DNA from: Anas platyrhynchos
Lineage: Eukaryota > Chordata > Aves > Anseriformes > Anatidae
Assembly: GCF_047663525.1 (NCBI RefSeq)
Contig: NC_092587.1
Coordinates: forward strand, 44,352,501-44,416,500
Reading direction: 5' to 3'
DNA: 64,000 nt
Position 1 is the first letter of the stretch, and each line of letters starts with the position of its first letter. Below are positions 35,401 through 48,855 of this stretch, piece by piece. The notes under the pieces were generated by a model. The model made no database searches, had not been told where the DNA came from, and saw only the letters and a program-made list of their open reading frames with translations. The translations under genes and the position numbers were made by a program.

Positions 35401-37498
35401 AGGAAATGTGCCTGACTGGGACAACTTCCAGGGAATCATCCTGAGCCCAGTAAAACTTAGTAACAGTGACTGCTGTTTATAGAGCTCTTGCTTTTTGCTC
35501 CTTTGAACTTGTTAGTTTCATCCGAGAAGCTCTAATCATCTAATAAACGTAAAATAACTTTTAGTGCTGCTTTCTAAAGTAGGTGTCATTACCCCTGGTT
35601 CAGTGTGCCACATGGTGCTAACAAGAAGCAGGCTCTTCCTGTGTTTTGGTCACCAGATTGAAATTACAACATTAATGTTCAATTGGCAATTTTATGATAG
35701 ACATCACAGGAGTCAGTCTCAGGAATGCAGTTCCTCAGATGTAAAGTGGAGGAAACTGAGCGCCCATGCCCTTTCAAGTCAGACCTTCCAGGCCAAGTTA
35801 GTCTCTTTCTGTCTGCATGTCTCATACCTAATGCATCAGTGTATGACCTCAGCCAAGAGTTAAGAGTACTGCAATGCCAGTAAAAGTATAAAAAGTGACT
35901 TGCAGTGCGAGAGCCTCAGGATACAAAGGCAAGTATGCAAAATTTATGAAATGCCAGAATGAGGTTAGCCTATGCAACAAGTACAGCCCGTAGCAGTCTG
36001 GAGCTTCTGTTCTGAGGCAATCCTGCTGAGGCTCTGGCTGGAGCCTGCTTTTTGCAGATGAAATCTTGGCAGAACGGAGTTGCTAAAATCTTCTGGCAGT
36101 GTTGGGCAACGTTCAATAATTGTATGAAGTCTCAGAGGGAGAAGTCAGTGAAGTAGTTTCAGATCACAGCTACTCCCTGCTCTCCTGATGGTTGTGATGG
36201 CATGACAGGATCTTTCTGGGTAACAGCTACAACAGTCAGGTTGGTTCAGCACAGCAACTTTATTAGACAAGTCCATTAAGGTGTCAATTCAACTGTTTAA
36301 CAACAGACCTTGCACAGTAGTTACTGATCTGCAAAGTCAAAGTTTAACATTACCTCAGATTAGTAATTAATTATATCCTTGGCTTACCTCCCAAGTAGCA
36401 AGCAGTGACTCAATCCCAGGGAAGATTCCTTAGCTGGCATCCTGAGCTAAAGGGGGATCACCACTTCTGCTCTGAGACCAGCTGGCTCAGGCAGGAGTGC
36501 TCAGAAGGGCTCAGTTTGTCAGTATGGTTTCTGTTATCATCTGTGGTCCGCTATTTCACAATGGTTTGTTTCACTTTTAGATCTTCTAAAACTTGACACG
36601 AGGAACTGCATCTTGTGCAAGGGTGAAGGTCATTTCCACCACATACGTTGCAACAGCTCAGCATTGACTGTAGCCGAGGTTGCAACTGAGTCAAGCCTTC
36701 AGTGTTCTGCTGGCACTGGATGTCTTGTTCCTCCACACTGATTTACAGCAGATGGCTACCTGATAGCTTGGTGTTCAGATGCTCCTTTTCCTTTCCTTAC
36801 AGGTACCTGTATGTTTATAAGCACACAGTAGACCTGCTGATAGAGCATGGAGTTTTTTGCACTAAGGAGGCACCTCTGCCTGTGATCTCCATGGCTATTT
36901 CACACCTCTGGCAAGAACTTTCTGAAGAAAGGAGAGACAGTGTCTTGCAGTACTGTAGCCAGAGAGATTTCCTCCTGGATCCAAAGGCTGCTTGCCAAGA
37001 ACCTGTGTGCACTGATGGTGACATGAGGGACAGTCAAGGTAACAGTGATGAAGCCAGTGGTTCCTCAGTCTCCACACCGGAGGAAGTAAGTGCTCAGTAA
37101 CACACATCCTCTGCTTCTGAAACCCAAGCCAAGTTGCTAATTGGCACTGCAGCTTTTAATTGGAGCCATACAGTAGTTGTAATTAAGCTTTCCCAAGACC
37201 ACCTGAATGCATATGTGGAGACAATAAACAGTCTGAGTAAACGTCTGCATTGAGTTCTCTCTTAGTGAGATAAAAAGCAAGCTGTAGGAGTGCTGTGGCA
37301 GTAATCCTGCTGGTCTTCACATACCTGTGGAGTTTCTGCGCTAGGTAACAGTTTAAAATTTGCTATAACTTGCCCAGGAGTCAGGAGCAGGAAGGAGGAT
37401 TATATAGTTGCTGTCTTCTGCAAGTCCTCCAAGGAGGACATGTGAGCTAAATGCAGAAGAAATGCCTGGTTTCCCAAGACTTGCAGTATTCTTGCCTG

Positions 37499-37538
<40 letters not shown>

Positions 37539-40500
37539 GTAATCAAAGCACTTGGTAGCCCTGAGAAGGTATTTGTAGACCAGTTTCAATGATACAGGAC
37601 TAGTGACTGCCCATTCCATGCATTTCTGCAGAGCCAAGAATTCAGCGACTGTGTAGGCCAGAGCATGTGTTTAAGAAAAAAAAAAAAGAGAGAGATCAAA
37701 TAGCAGCCAACTCTTCCTAAGCCGATCTGTAGCTCTGATTACTTAAGCAACTAGCTGCTCAAAGATGTGTGTAATTTTATTAGTTGCAAGGGAAGGACAG
37801 AGGTTCACCTTTGGCAGATAAGTACATTGCATTGACGAGCTCTTTTTGAGTCACAGGACACTTAGGCAATTCATATTGCTGACCTACTTAACAAATGTCA
37901 TGGGGATGTTGCATGTGCAGTATTTTTTGGCACAGAAAGTGTGTGATCTACGTTATGGCAGTGTGAACTAATGAGCTTATTGGTCTGTCACATGGAGAAT
38001 CCAAACTCCTTTGTAAGCCAGACAGTATACTGGAATTGGATTTGTAGAGAACGGCTGATGCAGCTGAGATCCCCAGCCATAAACAATGCCACAGCCCACA
38101 GTCAAGTCTGAAAAGCACTGTTAAAATTCATGTTTTTACTGATGTTTTGGGAGATGTAATGCAGGTCTAATGCTTGGAAGTTGAAGCACAGGCCTAAGGG
38201 AACGGACTAACCTTGTGTTCCTAGTCATGAAATATGGTTACTCCTCCTTATTCCTGTCTCCGCAAAACCCTGTAGGTTTACTGTAGCAGTAAACATACCT
38301 GTTAAATGGAAGGAAGGAATATCATGCTTTTAAAGACTTAATTATTAAAAATTATGCCCTAGGTAAAGCTGTTTAGTGGCTGGGTATATTGACATTCAAA
38401 GTGTTTTCCCTGACAGGTAATGTTTGAAGATGCGTTTGATGTTGCTGCCGGTTTCCTCAACACAAATGAGACTCAGGGAATGTCTAGCCAGAGGTAAATT
38501 ACAAACCCACCCCTTTTATGAAACAGAATGACTTAATAGCCGACAGTCAATACTCCACAGCAAGTTTTCATGGAATAAGTCAACAAGCCTAACTCTCTTT
38601 TTTATGCCTAACTTTTAGTAGATGGCTGAAATAGTAGCATACAGCAATTGTGCTCACAATAGTGCTGTCTGTTAAAGTGTACGAGTTGAATGATTAATAG
38701 GCATTACAGCAAAACCAGGAAGCTTTGCTTACTGAGACTGCCCGGTCACTTTGGGATAACCAGGGCACTCTTTGCAACTCTTCCTGGTAAATCCAGGAGT
38801 CCTCCTTCTGGATAAATGGATAAACTTTTTTTTTTTTTTTTTTTCCCCTCCACTCTGCATAGCTTTACATCTTTCAAATTACGAGATTTGTAATGTTTTC
38901 CTTTTCTCTCTCACTTACCAGGTCTATGAGGACCATAAGACATTCGCTGGATAAGTCAGCTAATCATGAACTGCACTCTCACTTAATGAGACAAAAATAA
39001 TATATTTTTTTAATAATGTCTCCCTTAACCTTTTTCAAGTACTCTAATTTCATCAGAAGGAGATGATCAAGCTAAAGTGCGGTTGACCTGAGCAGTAACA
39101 TCAAAGAAACACAAGACCTATTAAATAATAATAGGTCTTTCCTCTGCAGGTCAGATCACAGTTACCTAGGAAAGAACATGTCAGATACAAAACTGCCTTT
39201 GATTTTCCCATTAGACCAAAGAAAGAAAAGGGTTTCTTTCCTCAAGAGGAAAATCACATTATGACTCCTCTCTTATGTATTCTTGCTGCTTAGTCTCAGT
39301 TTTTTTTTTCTCTTTCTAAGTAGTGTTTTAATCCCCTTTTTGACCCAGTTTTTACTTATTTTTCCGTACTTAAAAATGCACACATCTTTAGCATGCATCT
39401 TCACTATTTCTCCCCAGTTCCTCTTTGCACTTTCAGGACAGCATGAATGGAAATAACTTTGTTCAGACTGTTGATCAGAATACTCTTGAATACATCATAC
39501 GACTTCAACAAAACACGTATCCACTAAATAATGTTGATTAGGTCACAATTGCTGTTTGCTTTTGAAACAAGAAAAGCATTCATTAATACTGCAGTGTATT
39601 ACCATCATCTTTGCAGTCTTGTTTTAGCCCCAAACTAGATTAGTGTTTCAGTAGACAACATCTGTCCTGTTCCCTTCTCTTTCCTATCACCCTATGCCTT
39701 TTAATTCCGGACAGAGGTGTGGTAGCAGAACTTTGTAAGATCCCAGGGGGAATATGGAGGTGAGGTGCAGAGTGATGATCTGAGCTTGTTACCAAAACAG
39801 CCCATTAACAAACTTGCCAGTGACAGCTAACATGTCATTTCATGACTATGTTTTTATTATGTTCTCTCTCTGACTTTACAAAAGAAGTCTGTGTTGTTCA
39901 TCTGAACAAGCCTACAAAATAGACTACCAAATAGCCATTGTTGCTCTCTGTTACGACGGCTGTATACTTTTCCCTAAAACAGTTACCACAGCTGTAATGT
40001 ATCAGTGGATCTCTTTGTTGTGACAGTGGCTTCTTGTACTGCAGTTCTCTGTTCTTCCTCTCATTTGTTAGACAATATCTCCTCGCTACATACACCTCCA
40101 CTCCTCCCTATCTTTTATATCCATTGTCTTTATTATCAGGTTTGTCTTGAAAACAATTTAAGTCATCTTTAATTTATAAGTAAAATACGGAGGAGGGAAA
40201 GTAAGTAGGAGGAGAAAAGAGGGAATGAGACCTTAAACATAACTTTGGGTTCCATTTCTAGTTCAGCATTTGCAAGCTGCACTTCTGAAAATCCAGAGGA
40301 TGACCACAGACTCTATCTGCAGATCACTGAGTTCCTAAAAAGCCTTTTCTTTGCTAATGCACAGTTTTGCCAGGTAAGCTTTGCCGAAGGGTTCCTTAGA
40401 GAAGGAGCAGTGTATTTCTGTCACCATCAGACAGGGATTTGTGTTCTCCATGCTTCAGATCATATTGTCCAGCTCTTTTAAAACAAGAGCTTGGGGTTTA

Positions 40501-43500
40501 TCACTTCAGATGTGTCAGTCCAAAGGTCACTAGGATTGCCTCTGTAAGACACAAGGTTTGAGGTGTCATGCTCAGAATCTGACTAAAAATCCAAATGATG
40601 TGAGGATTTTTTATTATTACTGTTTTATTAATTGAACTTGCAGGTTGAAAAGCTGGAGTGATCTCATGTAAGCAGGTAAAGCAGTGCCTGCTCTCTCCAT
40701 AACTCAAAGCCTCTTGATTCTGAGCTCAATAGGGACCGCCTTGTGCTTTGTCTTGGTGCCAGGTTCCCTACCCTCAGCCCCTATCTGGCAGGCCTTAAGA
40801 GCAGGGTAATTATGCTCTTAAAAGAGAACAGCTCTTAAAAGAGAGCAGCTGCTGTGCTGTGCCTTACCCTCAGCCTGCTGTTGCAGGTTCACTGAGCCAG
40901 AAATCTTTGTGTTTGCACTGTTCTTCCTCCTGTTCTTGTCCTCTTGCCAAGGAAGTATCTGAGATCTCGCACGTGGGTAGAGGACCAAAAGGGAGAGATC
41001 CCTCAGCAGGAACATGCTTGTTTGGGCTCAGAGTCAGTTGTGCCTCTGTTCAATGGCCACTGTTATATCTTATTTTATTTTTTGCTATCATCTAGCTTCC
41101 ACCTGCTCTTTGTTACATGAGCAGATGTTCCTTTAAAGAAAACAGAATGTTTGTGATGAAGGGTAATTGAGACCCCCCCAAAAAAGCAACCACAAAACAG
41201 AAACTAGTATTGCACCACTTCCTAAAATTCTCACATAATGATTTCTGTGTGCCATTTGGTTCCCACTATCTCATGGAGATATTAGCATTAGAGGGGGGTA
41301 CAGAGCATGGCAGCAGATGCAGCAAAAGCTATTAAACAGGAGCTACCAGAGTAGGACTCTTCAGCAAAAAAAAGACTTGATGGGTAGCATGAGAGAATTT
41401 TGATCCTAAATGGATGTGGTACACAGAATGACTGTTCATTGCTCTAAGACCAGAACTAGAAAGCACCCACTGAAATGAAAACAACGTAGTCCAATCAGTA
41501 TATTGGCAGTATACCTGAAAGTCTAGATACAATTCCCAGTTCAGAATCTCCTCACAGCAGTGTGCCAGAATGCAGCAGCATGTATTGTGGAACAGAGCAT
41601 ATTGTATGCTATATTCTTGCATTTCTTGTCTAAACATCCACTCCTGGCCATTGTCAGAGACAAGGTGCTGATCTACACAGCCCTTTGGTCTGTGAATTAC
41701 TGTGTTCTGCATAAACACAGGGCTCTTCCTGTGTTTATGTAAATGACCATGAACTGAAGATGCTTAGAAAAGAAAGATCAACTGTAGGCAAGATACAGTA
41801 TTTTTGAGTTACGATTGTCATGCCTTAGTGCTAATTTTGTCCTCCTGCTTGGTGCTGTACTGTTAAATGTGAGCCCAAGCTCATCTCACAGCTCCCAGAC
41901 TGTGGCATGAGTGGTAGTGAAATACAGCAGATTGGCAGTTGACTGAGAACTGCACATCCAAAAGGAAGTAAAAGACTGTGTGCACTTTTTTTTTTTTTTT
42001 CCCCAGGACCTTTTGGTTGTTTGTGATGAGACAATAAAAAGGGAGTTTGAGCAGAAATCACCCAGGCTAGAGAGTACTGATAATATGAAGGTTGCGATCT
42101 GTTTTGGTTTAGATAACTGCAGTACAGCACATCTAGAGAATCCTGGCCAAGAAGGGGGAAAAAAAAATACAACTGACAAGAGGTTTTTTTTTTGTTTTGT
42201 TTTGTGAGCAGAAATTCAGCTCTGTCTCTGAGCAAATAATTGGAGGCAGTTAGGGAAGTGACTGCCGAGTGGGCCGAGGAAACATTTCGGCTAGCTTGAA
42301 ACACTGACAGGCAGCAGCAGAGTGCTCAGTGTAGGCTACACAGCTTAGCCCAGAAATTGGTTTACACAGGTCTCTGGAGACTCCTGGACTTGTCTGGGTT
42401 ACGAGACAAGTCATTTGCTTACCTTGTGGGTGTGACTGAGTCCCTGCAGACCGCAGTGCCCATGTTGGTACACCAGCCCAGGAGTTTGGGCAGTGCCTGT
42501 GGCATAGGTTATCCCGAGGTAAGTGGAGTCCTGGTGCACTGTGCACACACATGGTAGGTGATTCAGAGGTGGGCAGCAGGTAAGTACTAAGGCAAGATAA
42601 CCAATGTGTACTTGACTGGATGTGAAAGGCAGCCTGTGGTCTCCTTCCCTGCCCCCTGCAGAGCTGGTGAGGTGACACATTTTATTGCTGGTCAGTATGT
42701 ACGAGTTCTGCGTTACGCCATTTGCAGTTAACTATCCAGGTACAAAGTGTTGGGTTGTGTGTGCCTGCTGTTTTGTAGTCGCAGCTCCACTGAGTGCAGC
42801 TCCTCTTGAGTTGCTGCCCTGCTGCTCAGGGCTGCCAAGGTCACGCACCCCAGTGATGTAAAATGCTTGAGAAAGAATCACACAGGAGGAGGGAGGAAAC
42901 CAATGGACAAAGAAAGGGAGTGCTCTTAAAAGGACTTTGGCCCCAAAATGACAACAGGAGCGTGGAAGCTACATGGTACAGAAATATTTCTGAGCGTGGG
43001 AATAGTTAAACACTCTTGTCAGCTGTCCAGAGCTGTTGTCATGAGACAACATAGTAAGAGATGCTAAGCAGTATAGGCGCTAAAAGTTTATTTGGATTGA
43101 GGTTCAAAGTTTTTAAAGTATCTAAGTGAAAGTCTGCTTTTTTTCTAAATTGTATTGAGTACCTTTGTATCTTCAGATGCACGCTTTCTTTTAAAATTAC
43201 AGATTTTAGATGAGTCATTTTGCAAGCAAGAGCGATTTAGTGCTCCTTAAGCTATACATTTTATAAATATCACCTATTTTTAAAAGCAGTCTTTCCCTGA
43301 CAAGTCTTGCATCAATGCAGAAGGTAGACTGGATTGATTGCAGACACAAATGCTTTCATCTCATAGACTTTGATTTCTCAAGAGCCACTTATGCTCTGTG
43401 AGCTGGTCAAGAAGACTATTTCCTTCGATTGCTAAAAGCAGCAAAGCCTGAAGTCAGTAAAAGTTGAGGGCTCGAGGAAGCTCTCGTATCTTCAGAGCCT

Positions 43501-43841
43501 GTTATGTGACATGCTTGCTACCACAGTCAATAACACGAGTCCAAATGATGTAAGTAGAGGCAGGGTGAAGCCCTGTCGTTTTTAGAGTGAAGTTGGTTGG
43601 GAATCTGAGACATTCTTTGTCAGGCACCTCAGGCACTTGAGTGACAAGCTGCTGATTCAGAGAGGCACATTAGCTGACACCTGCCAGCTTGACCAACCAA
43701 TCACTTGGAAACACAATCAGCTCCTCTGCTTTTTAACCTTACCTGGCTTTGGGGGGGGCGTTTCAGGAAGAAGATCTTCAGTTTGATTATGAGACTGTGA
43801 TGCTGAGGTGCACTGAGACCTTCGATGATGAAGATTTGTAA
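32437..43841 (+). CDS. STRA8: STRA8, meiotic entry factor (seven coding exons, 5' end missing)
   Basis: Coding exons: 32437-32512, 33500-33584, 33982-34134, 36803-37085, 38417-38493, 40262-40373, 43767-43841, all with GT-AG junctions in consistent phase; 286 aa from the first resolved codon to TAA. Exon 1 of this set encodes helix 2 of the HLH (QVLCKSKKYIQELEQTL). Next come NPSSLGEVKEEY and SSPDLVEFERYLYVYKHTVDLL, the HMG-like block PLPVISMAISHLWQELSEERR, FEDAFDVAAGFL, and the terminal CTETFDDEDL; all are hallmarks of STRA8. The protein acts in germ-cell nuclei with MEIOSIN to switch on meiotic genes after retinoic acid. The linker exon 33982-34134 corresponds to the Glu-rich linker in mouse but lacks its long acidic run. 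An in-frame alternative acceptor at 33367 would add 44 codons. The gene is head-to-head with WDR91. Confidence 0.92.
37500..37537 (+). repeat. 38-base poly(T) tract
   Basis: An uninterrupted run of T about 400 bases into the STRA8 intron after exon 36803-37085. On the minus strand it is a poly(A), possibly the tail of a small retroposed RNA, but no recognisable parent sequence precedes it. Confidence 0.85.
38826..38844 (+). repeat. Poly(T) tract
   Basis: About 19 T within the STRA8 intron after exon 38417-38493. Simple repeat, read directly. Confidence 0.8.
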
Positions 43842-44538
43842 ATTGTATCTCTGTTTGCTAAAGTTTTATCAAGCATTGCTGGATGCACCAGTCATGTGAA
43901 GCGGCTGCACCTCTTTCAGTAGAGCGCCTTTCCAAGCAGAATGGAGAGACACCGTGTTGAAGTGGTTTGTTGTTGTTAACTTCCCTTTCCCTCAGCAGTG
44001 CTTCTTGACATACCAGTTGAGCAATTTATACTTTTAAAAGTTCCAGGTTTTAAACATTTATAAAATCTTAAGGAATATTTTTGTCTGTGGCTTTTTAATG
44101 GTTAACCTCACCTCACAACTATACTTCAGGCATGTAATGTTCAGTGACCTTGCCTAGCATAGGCTGTGGAAGAGATGCAGAGAGGACACATCACTGGCAA
44201 CCTATGTATCTCAGGGTGTGACCTGCAAAACTCACGAAGTGCCTCCCAGCATCCTGGCAATGATTACTTTCCTCTACTATTTTTCATCTTGGGCTGGCAA
44301 TGAAAGAGGAATTTCTTTGCAGAGAGTGAAATGGGGCTCTTCCATCTCTTTATGAGGACAACAGCAGTGGCCACCCACTCCCAAATTGCCCAGAGAGGTG
44401 CAGGCACAGCAGTAAACTTTGGGTTATTTTTTTCTGTGAAGTGTTTAAAACGCAGAGAGAGTAAAGCCCCCTGACACATCTCAGTCCTTGATGAGTAGTT
44501 CTGCTCGCGTGGTGCCTTGGAATTAAAAATGCTGTGAA

Positions 44539-44544
44539 AATAAA
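44539..44544 (+). other. STRA8: AATAAA, probable STRA8 poly(A) signal
   Basis: Canonical hexamer about 700 bases after the STRA8 stop codon; an ATTAAA variant lies 17 bases upstream at 44522. Confidence 0.45.
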
Positions 44545-44559
44545 TAAGATCAGTCACGT

Positions 44560-46930
44560 CTCTGAGCTGTCAGTAGCAGCTCTCTGCAGGCTTGAAGTGT
44601 AGTGGTTATGCTGAGGACATGCTAACAGCCATTACAAACAGAAAGGCTAAAAGTTGGTTTTAAAATTCAGGATAAAGCTGGTATGCTGAGGTATCCATCG
44701 CTCTGCAGCAGCCAGGATTTGGGGCTGAATCCAAGAGGGCTGGGCTGTGTCCCAGCACTGCCTCCTGCATAGGCTGGGATGCACACAGCTGTGTTCACCC
44801 AGTCATGTGGAGATTGGTGCCAAAGTGCAAGGGGTGATAACTCCTCTGGAGCACGTCCCATCAGTCTGGTTGAGGCTGTGGTAGCGCTCCCAGGTGGACG
44901 TTTGCTGGGCTATTCTGTGAGGGGAGGCCCTACCTCGCAGATCCTGCTTGGGTTTAAAAGCTCTGAATTCTGCAGAGCATGACCTTGCCTTTCCATCACC
45001 TGTCTGGTGTGCTTCATGTGTACAGGTTGTCATTGCCTTGGTGCCTTAGGCAGTGCTGACTCTCCGTCCTCCTCCTCTTCTTCTCATTCCTAAATATCAA
45101 GCATATATTGCCCTGTGCAGTCTCAGTTTTGGGACGCATGCTGGTTAATCTGAGGTCAAATCATTCTTTCCTTTAGGAATGAGGACAAGACACAGATGCA
45201 CAAGGGCTTACATCATATGTTCTACATATGCTTTCTTATTATTTAGATTGGGGGGGAAATATGTTAGTTTTTCTCAGGGTTGAATCTACTGTTTTTACAG
45301 CTTAAAGCGTCTCTTTCAGATTTTAAAGACTCCTGTCTACAGATCCATTTGCCATATGACATTTGGTCAGTTTTGTTACAGGAATGAGCCTTTTTCTATG
45401 TCCACCTTAATTACTGCATCACTTGAGGTCAGACTTGGCAAAACTGGCTTGTACATGGAAAGCCATATGAGTAGCTACTGTTAAAGGATTAACAGCCTTT
45501 TTTAGCCCTCAATCCCCAGCCTTTTGAAGGCCAGTCCAGGACGGTAGTTAAACAGCTGCAATATTTCATTTTCATTTGACTTTCAGCCTGCTTCATAACA
45601 GGGGAGACAATTTGAAGTAGTCACCATATACTATGCAGATGCATTCCCTTGATCATCACACGGGAGAGCTGCTGGTGCTTCACCTGGAAGATTTTAGGTT
45701 AAGATGGTCTGAACATGAATGTGAAACAACAGGTGTGTTGGGGTAGTGTAAAACTAGGAAATAACTATTCCAAATGGTAGCAAGCTGTGTGGGAGGTGTT
45801 TATGATGTGAGGGAGAGTATGATGAGCACCTTACTGCAGTACATCCTGTGACATGACCATGTTAGCATGTTATTGCTACCTGTGTGCTAGCACCACTTCC
45901 TTCAGTGCTCACTGGTTGGTCTTGAGGAAACTTTTTACGAAAAATCTGGAAAAAGCTAGCAGGCTACTGGGGAAGGAGGGGAGAAGCTTGAGGCAGGAGG
46001 GCAGCTGGAACACAGGAGTGGCAGACATAAAGCAGCCATGGGAGTGAGGCCACTGCAGAGATTCTGTACAGCTCTGCTGTAGCATGGCAGCTCCTACACT
46101 TTACAACACAGTGGCTATAACATAGAGCAGACCTACTGCCTGGCTATGTTGTTAGGTGTGGAAATGAGCCTCTAATTAGCTGTTCTAGAGCCAGTGCAAT
46201 TAGGTACAAGCCAGTGCTCATCACCAGCTCTTCAGCCAGAACAGCAGGAGCGTCTGCCTGGGCTTGGCAATTAGCTGTGCACACCTCTGCGAAGCTGCAG
46301 GCAGGGTGACAAGCTGGGTGACCCCACACCTGCCTGAACCAAGCTCGTCGTGCTGCACTTGGGACTCATCAGGTGCAAAGGGTAATAGAGGTGGCAGGTA
46401 GCTCGCTGTTCCCCAGACAATCCAGAACAGCCTTCAGGTGTTCAGCTCTACACTTGAGGATCCTCTGATCTCCATTTATTTTCATTAAGGAGCAAATAAA
46501 CAGAAGCTGTGTCACTGCACTGCAGAGCCAAAGCTGCTGCCAAACCTCAAGTGGCCACATGCAGCTGGGGAGGAGTGGTGGCCCTGCAGCCTAACCTCTG
46601 TCTGCTTCATTTTGTAATTTAGAAATGTCTCCCTGAGGCAAAAACAAAACCAAAACATACAACAAACACACCAGTGGGGGATTTTAAAGGGCAATTATTA
46701 GCCTGAGCTTGAAATAGGGACATAACCAGCTTCCGAAAACTGCCTCAAGCCTCAGCAGCTCTAGACACGGTTGCTCTGGACCAGTGCGCTCCCCCTGCAA
46801 TGCTCTGCACCTCCTGGGCTTCGGGGTGTGCTGTAATGAAGGAGCCTTACGGAAAAAAAAAAAAAAAAAAAGCCAATGGAAGACTCTGGGGAAGGGATGC
46901 CATCCTGAGGCTGATGGCATCTGGACAGGC
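44560..46930. other. Intergenic stretch between STRA8 and SLC23A4
   Basis: No exon recognised on either strand. It contains a 19-base poly(A) run near 46853-46871 and is followed by CR1 copies. Confidence 0.55.
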
Positions 46931-46934
46931 TTGA

Positions 46935-47724
46935 GAGGTGGTTCTGTGTGAGCCTTGTGAGGTTCAACAAGGCCAAGTGCAAGGTCCTGCACCTGGGCTG
47001 GGGCAATCCCAAGCGCAAATATAGGATGGGTGGAGAACGGATTGAGAGCAGCCCTGAGGAGAGGCCTTGGGGGTGTTGGTTGATGAGAAGCTCAACACGA
47101 GCCAGCACTGTGCCCAGAAAGCCAGCTGCATCAAAAGCAGCAGGGCCAGGGCGCTGAGCAAAGTGGTTCTCCCCCTCCGCTCCACTCTTGTGAGACCCCA
47201 TCTGGAGCCCTGTGTTCAGCGCTGGGGCGAGCACAAGGACACAGAAGTGTTAGAAAAAGTCCAGAGGAGAGCCACAAAGATGATCAGAGGGCTGGAGCGT
47301 CTCTCATACATAGACAGGCTGAGGGGGTTGGGGTTGTTCAGCCTGGAGAAGAGAAGGCCCTGGAGAGACCTGACAGCAGCCTGGCAGGGCCTAAAGGGGC
47401 TTTCAGGAAAGCTGGGGAGGGACTGTCAGAGAGTGCAGTGATGGGACAAGGGGTAATGGCTTGTTTAAAGCCATTAAAAGAGGGTAAAAGCCAGTAAAAG
47501 TGGGTAAATTTAGATTAGATGTTAGGAAGAAATTCTTCCCTCAGAGGGTGGTGAGGCACTGGCACAGGCTGCCCAGAGAAGCTGTGGATGCCCCATCCCT
47601 GGAGGTGCTCAAGGCCAGGCTGGATGGGGCTTTGGGCAACCTGGTAGGTGTCCCTGCCCATGGCAGGGGGTTGGAACTGGATGGGCTTTAAGGTCCCTCC
47701 CATCCCAATCATTCTGTGATTCTG
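46935..47724 (+). mobile_element. CR1 LINE, 5'-truncated, 3' end of ORF2 plus 3' UTR
   Basis: The + strand encodes broken pieces of the CR1 reverse-transcriptase ORF C-terminus ([25 protein letters not shown]; then LSYIDRLRGLGLFSLEKRR in another frame). It continues into the standard CR1 3' UTR (AGGAAGAAATTCTTCCCTCAGAGGGTGGTGAGGC-type block) and ends with the ATTCTGTGATTCT terminal repeat at about 47724. Frameshifts and the missing 5' end show it is an old, dead copy. Confidence 0.9.
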
Positions 47725-48223
47725 AGTCATTTTTATAGGAAACCTATCTTACATAAATAAATAAATGTCTAGAGTAAGTGTAAGGCAAATACAAACCTCT
47801 GGCATTTGGCAAGATTCTAACATACCTTACAAGGAGAAGCCAAAAGCCTAACAGCTTACTTCCACACGTGTGCTCCAGCACAAGTTGAAGAGTTATGATG
47901 TGTAAGACTGTGGGTTTATGTGCTAGGTCCCCTGGAAGTATAGGCTGCCAGTTTAGAGGAGTGGGCAGAATTGCGGAGGATGAAGATGATACCAGAGCTG
48001 AGATGTGTAGGACTAATCACCTCTGTAAAATCTGAGCTGGGCAGGAATCTGATGTATCTAAATGTGCTAATCATTTTTCCTCTCAAAGACATACAACCAT
48101 AATCCTGAATGGAGGCACTCCAACCTGCCAGTAACATCAACCTGTCTATACCATATTGTTTCCTCCTTTCAGACCCCAACGTACGCAATAGATTGGCCCT
48201 TCACTCCCAAAGGGAAGATACCG

Positions 48224-48410
48224 ATATAGAATGATAGAATCATTTAGGTTGGAAAAGACCCTTAAGATCATAAAGTCCAGCCATCACCTAGCACTACCAA
48301 GTCCACCTCTAAAACATGTCCCCAGGCACCACATCCACACAGCTCTTAAATACCTCCAGGGATGGCGACTCCACCACATCCCTGAGCAAAACATTGCCCC
48401 TTACCAGTAA
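48224..48410 (-). mobile_element. CR1 LINE 3' fragment
   Basis: On the minus strand it ends with the CR1 tail: the + strand starts AATGATAGAATCATTTAGGT, followed by TTGGAAAAGACC. Opposite orientation to the copies on either side. Confidence 0.85.
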
Positions 48411-48499
48411 AAGAACATATCACTAAAGCTGCAGGATGGGCTTAAAGAACCAGATGGTAACAAGCATGAGAAATAAAGACTTTTAGGAGATACCATATC

Positions 48500-48790
48500 A
48501 CAGTGGAGGGTACAGAGAAGATGGGGTCAGACTTTTCTGAGAGGGGATCTGTGCCAAGAGGCAGCAGACGCAAGTTGAGGCAATGGAAATTCCAGTTAGA
48601 CATGAGGGAAAATGTGTTTCACTATGAGGGTGGTCAAGCACTGGAAGAAGCTGCCCAGCGAGGCTGTGGCTCTCCATCCATCCATAGCCTGACTGGACAC
48701 AGCCTTCTGCCACCTGGGCAAAGAGGAGGGGTTGGGCCAGAGACCTCCAGAGACCCCTTCCAACCCAAGTCACTCTGTGGTTGTTTGTAT
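48500..48790 (+). mobile_element. Divergent CR1 LINE 3' fragment
   Basis: Contains diverged CR1 3' UTR blocks (GGTGGTCAAGCACTGGAAGA, CTGCCCAGCGAGGCTGTGG, CCCCTTCCAACCCAAGTCA) and a decayed terminal repeat near 48780. It looks older than the copies at 46935 and 60837. Confidence 0.8.
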
Positions 48791-48845
48791 ATTGCCTGCC
48801 ACTTGCTATGGCAATCACCCTGAGAAATATAATTGTGTTCTATAT

Positions 48846-48855
48846 TTTATTTATT
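48846..48855 (-). other. SLC23A4: Overlapping AATAAA signals, possible SLC23A4 poly(A) site
   Basis: TTTATTTATT on the + strand gives two overlapping AATAAA on the minus strand, about 1.05 kb past the stop codon at 49901. Confidence 0.35.

Noticed and set aside
47067-47691. Plus-strand frames of 124 and 63 codons
   Set aside because: Pieces of the CR1 ORF2 end and 3' UTR, not host genes.
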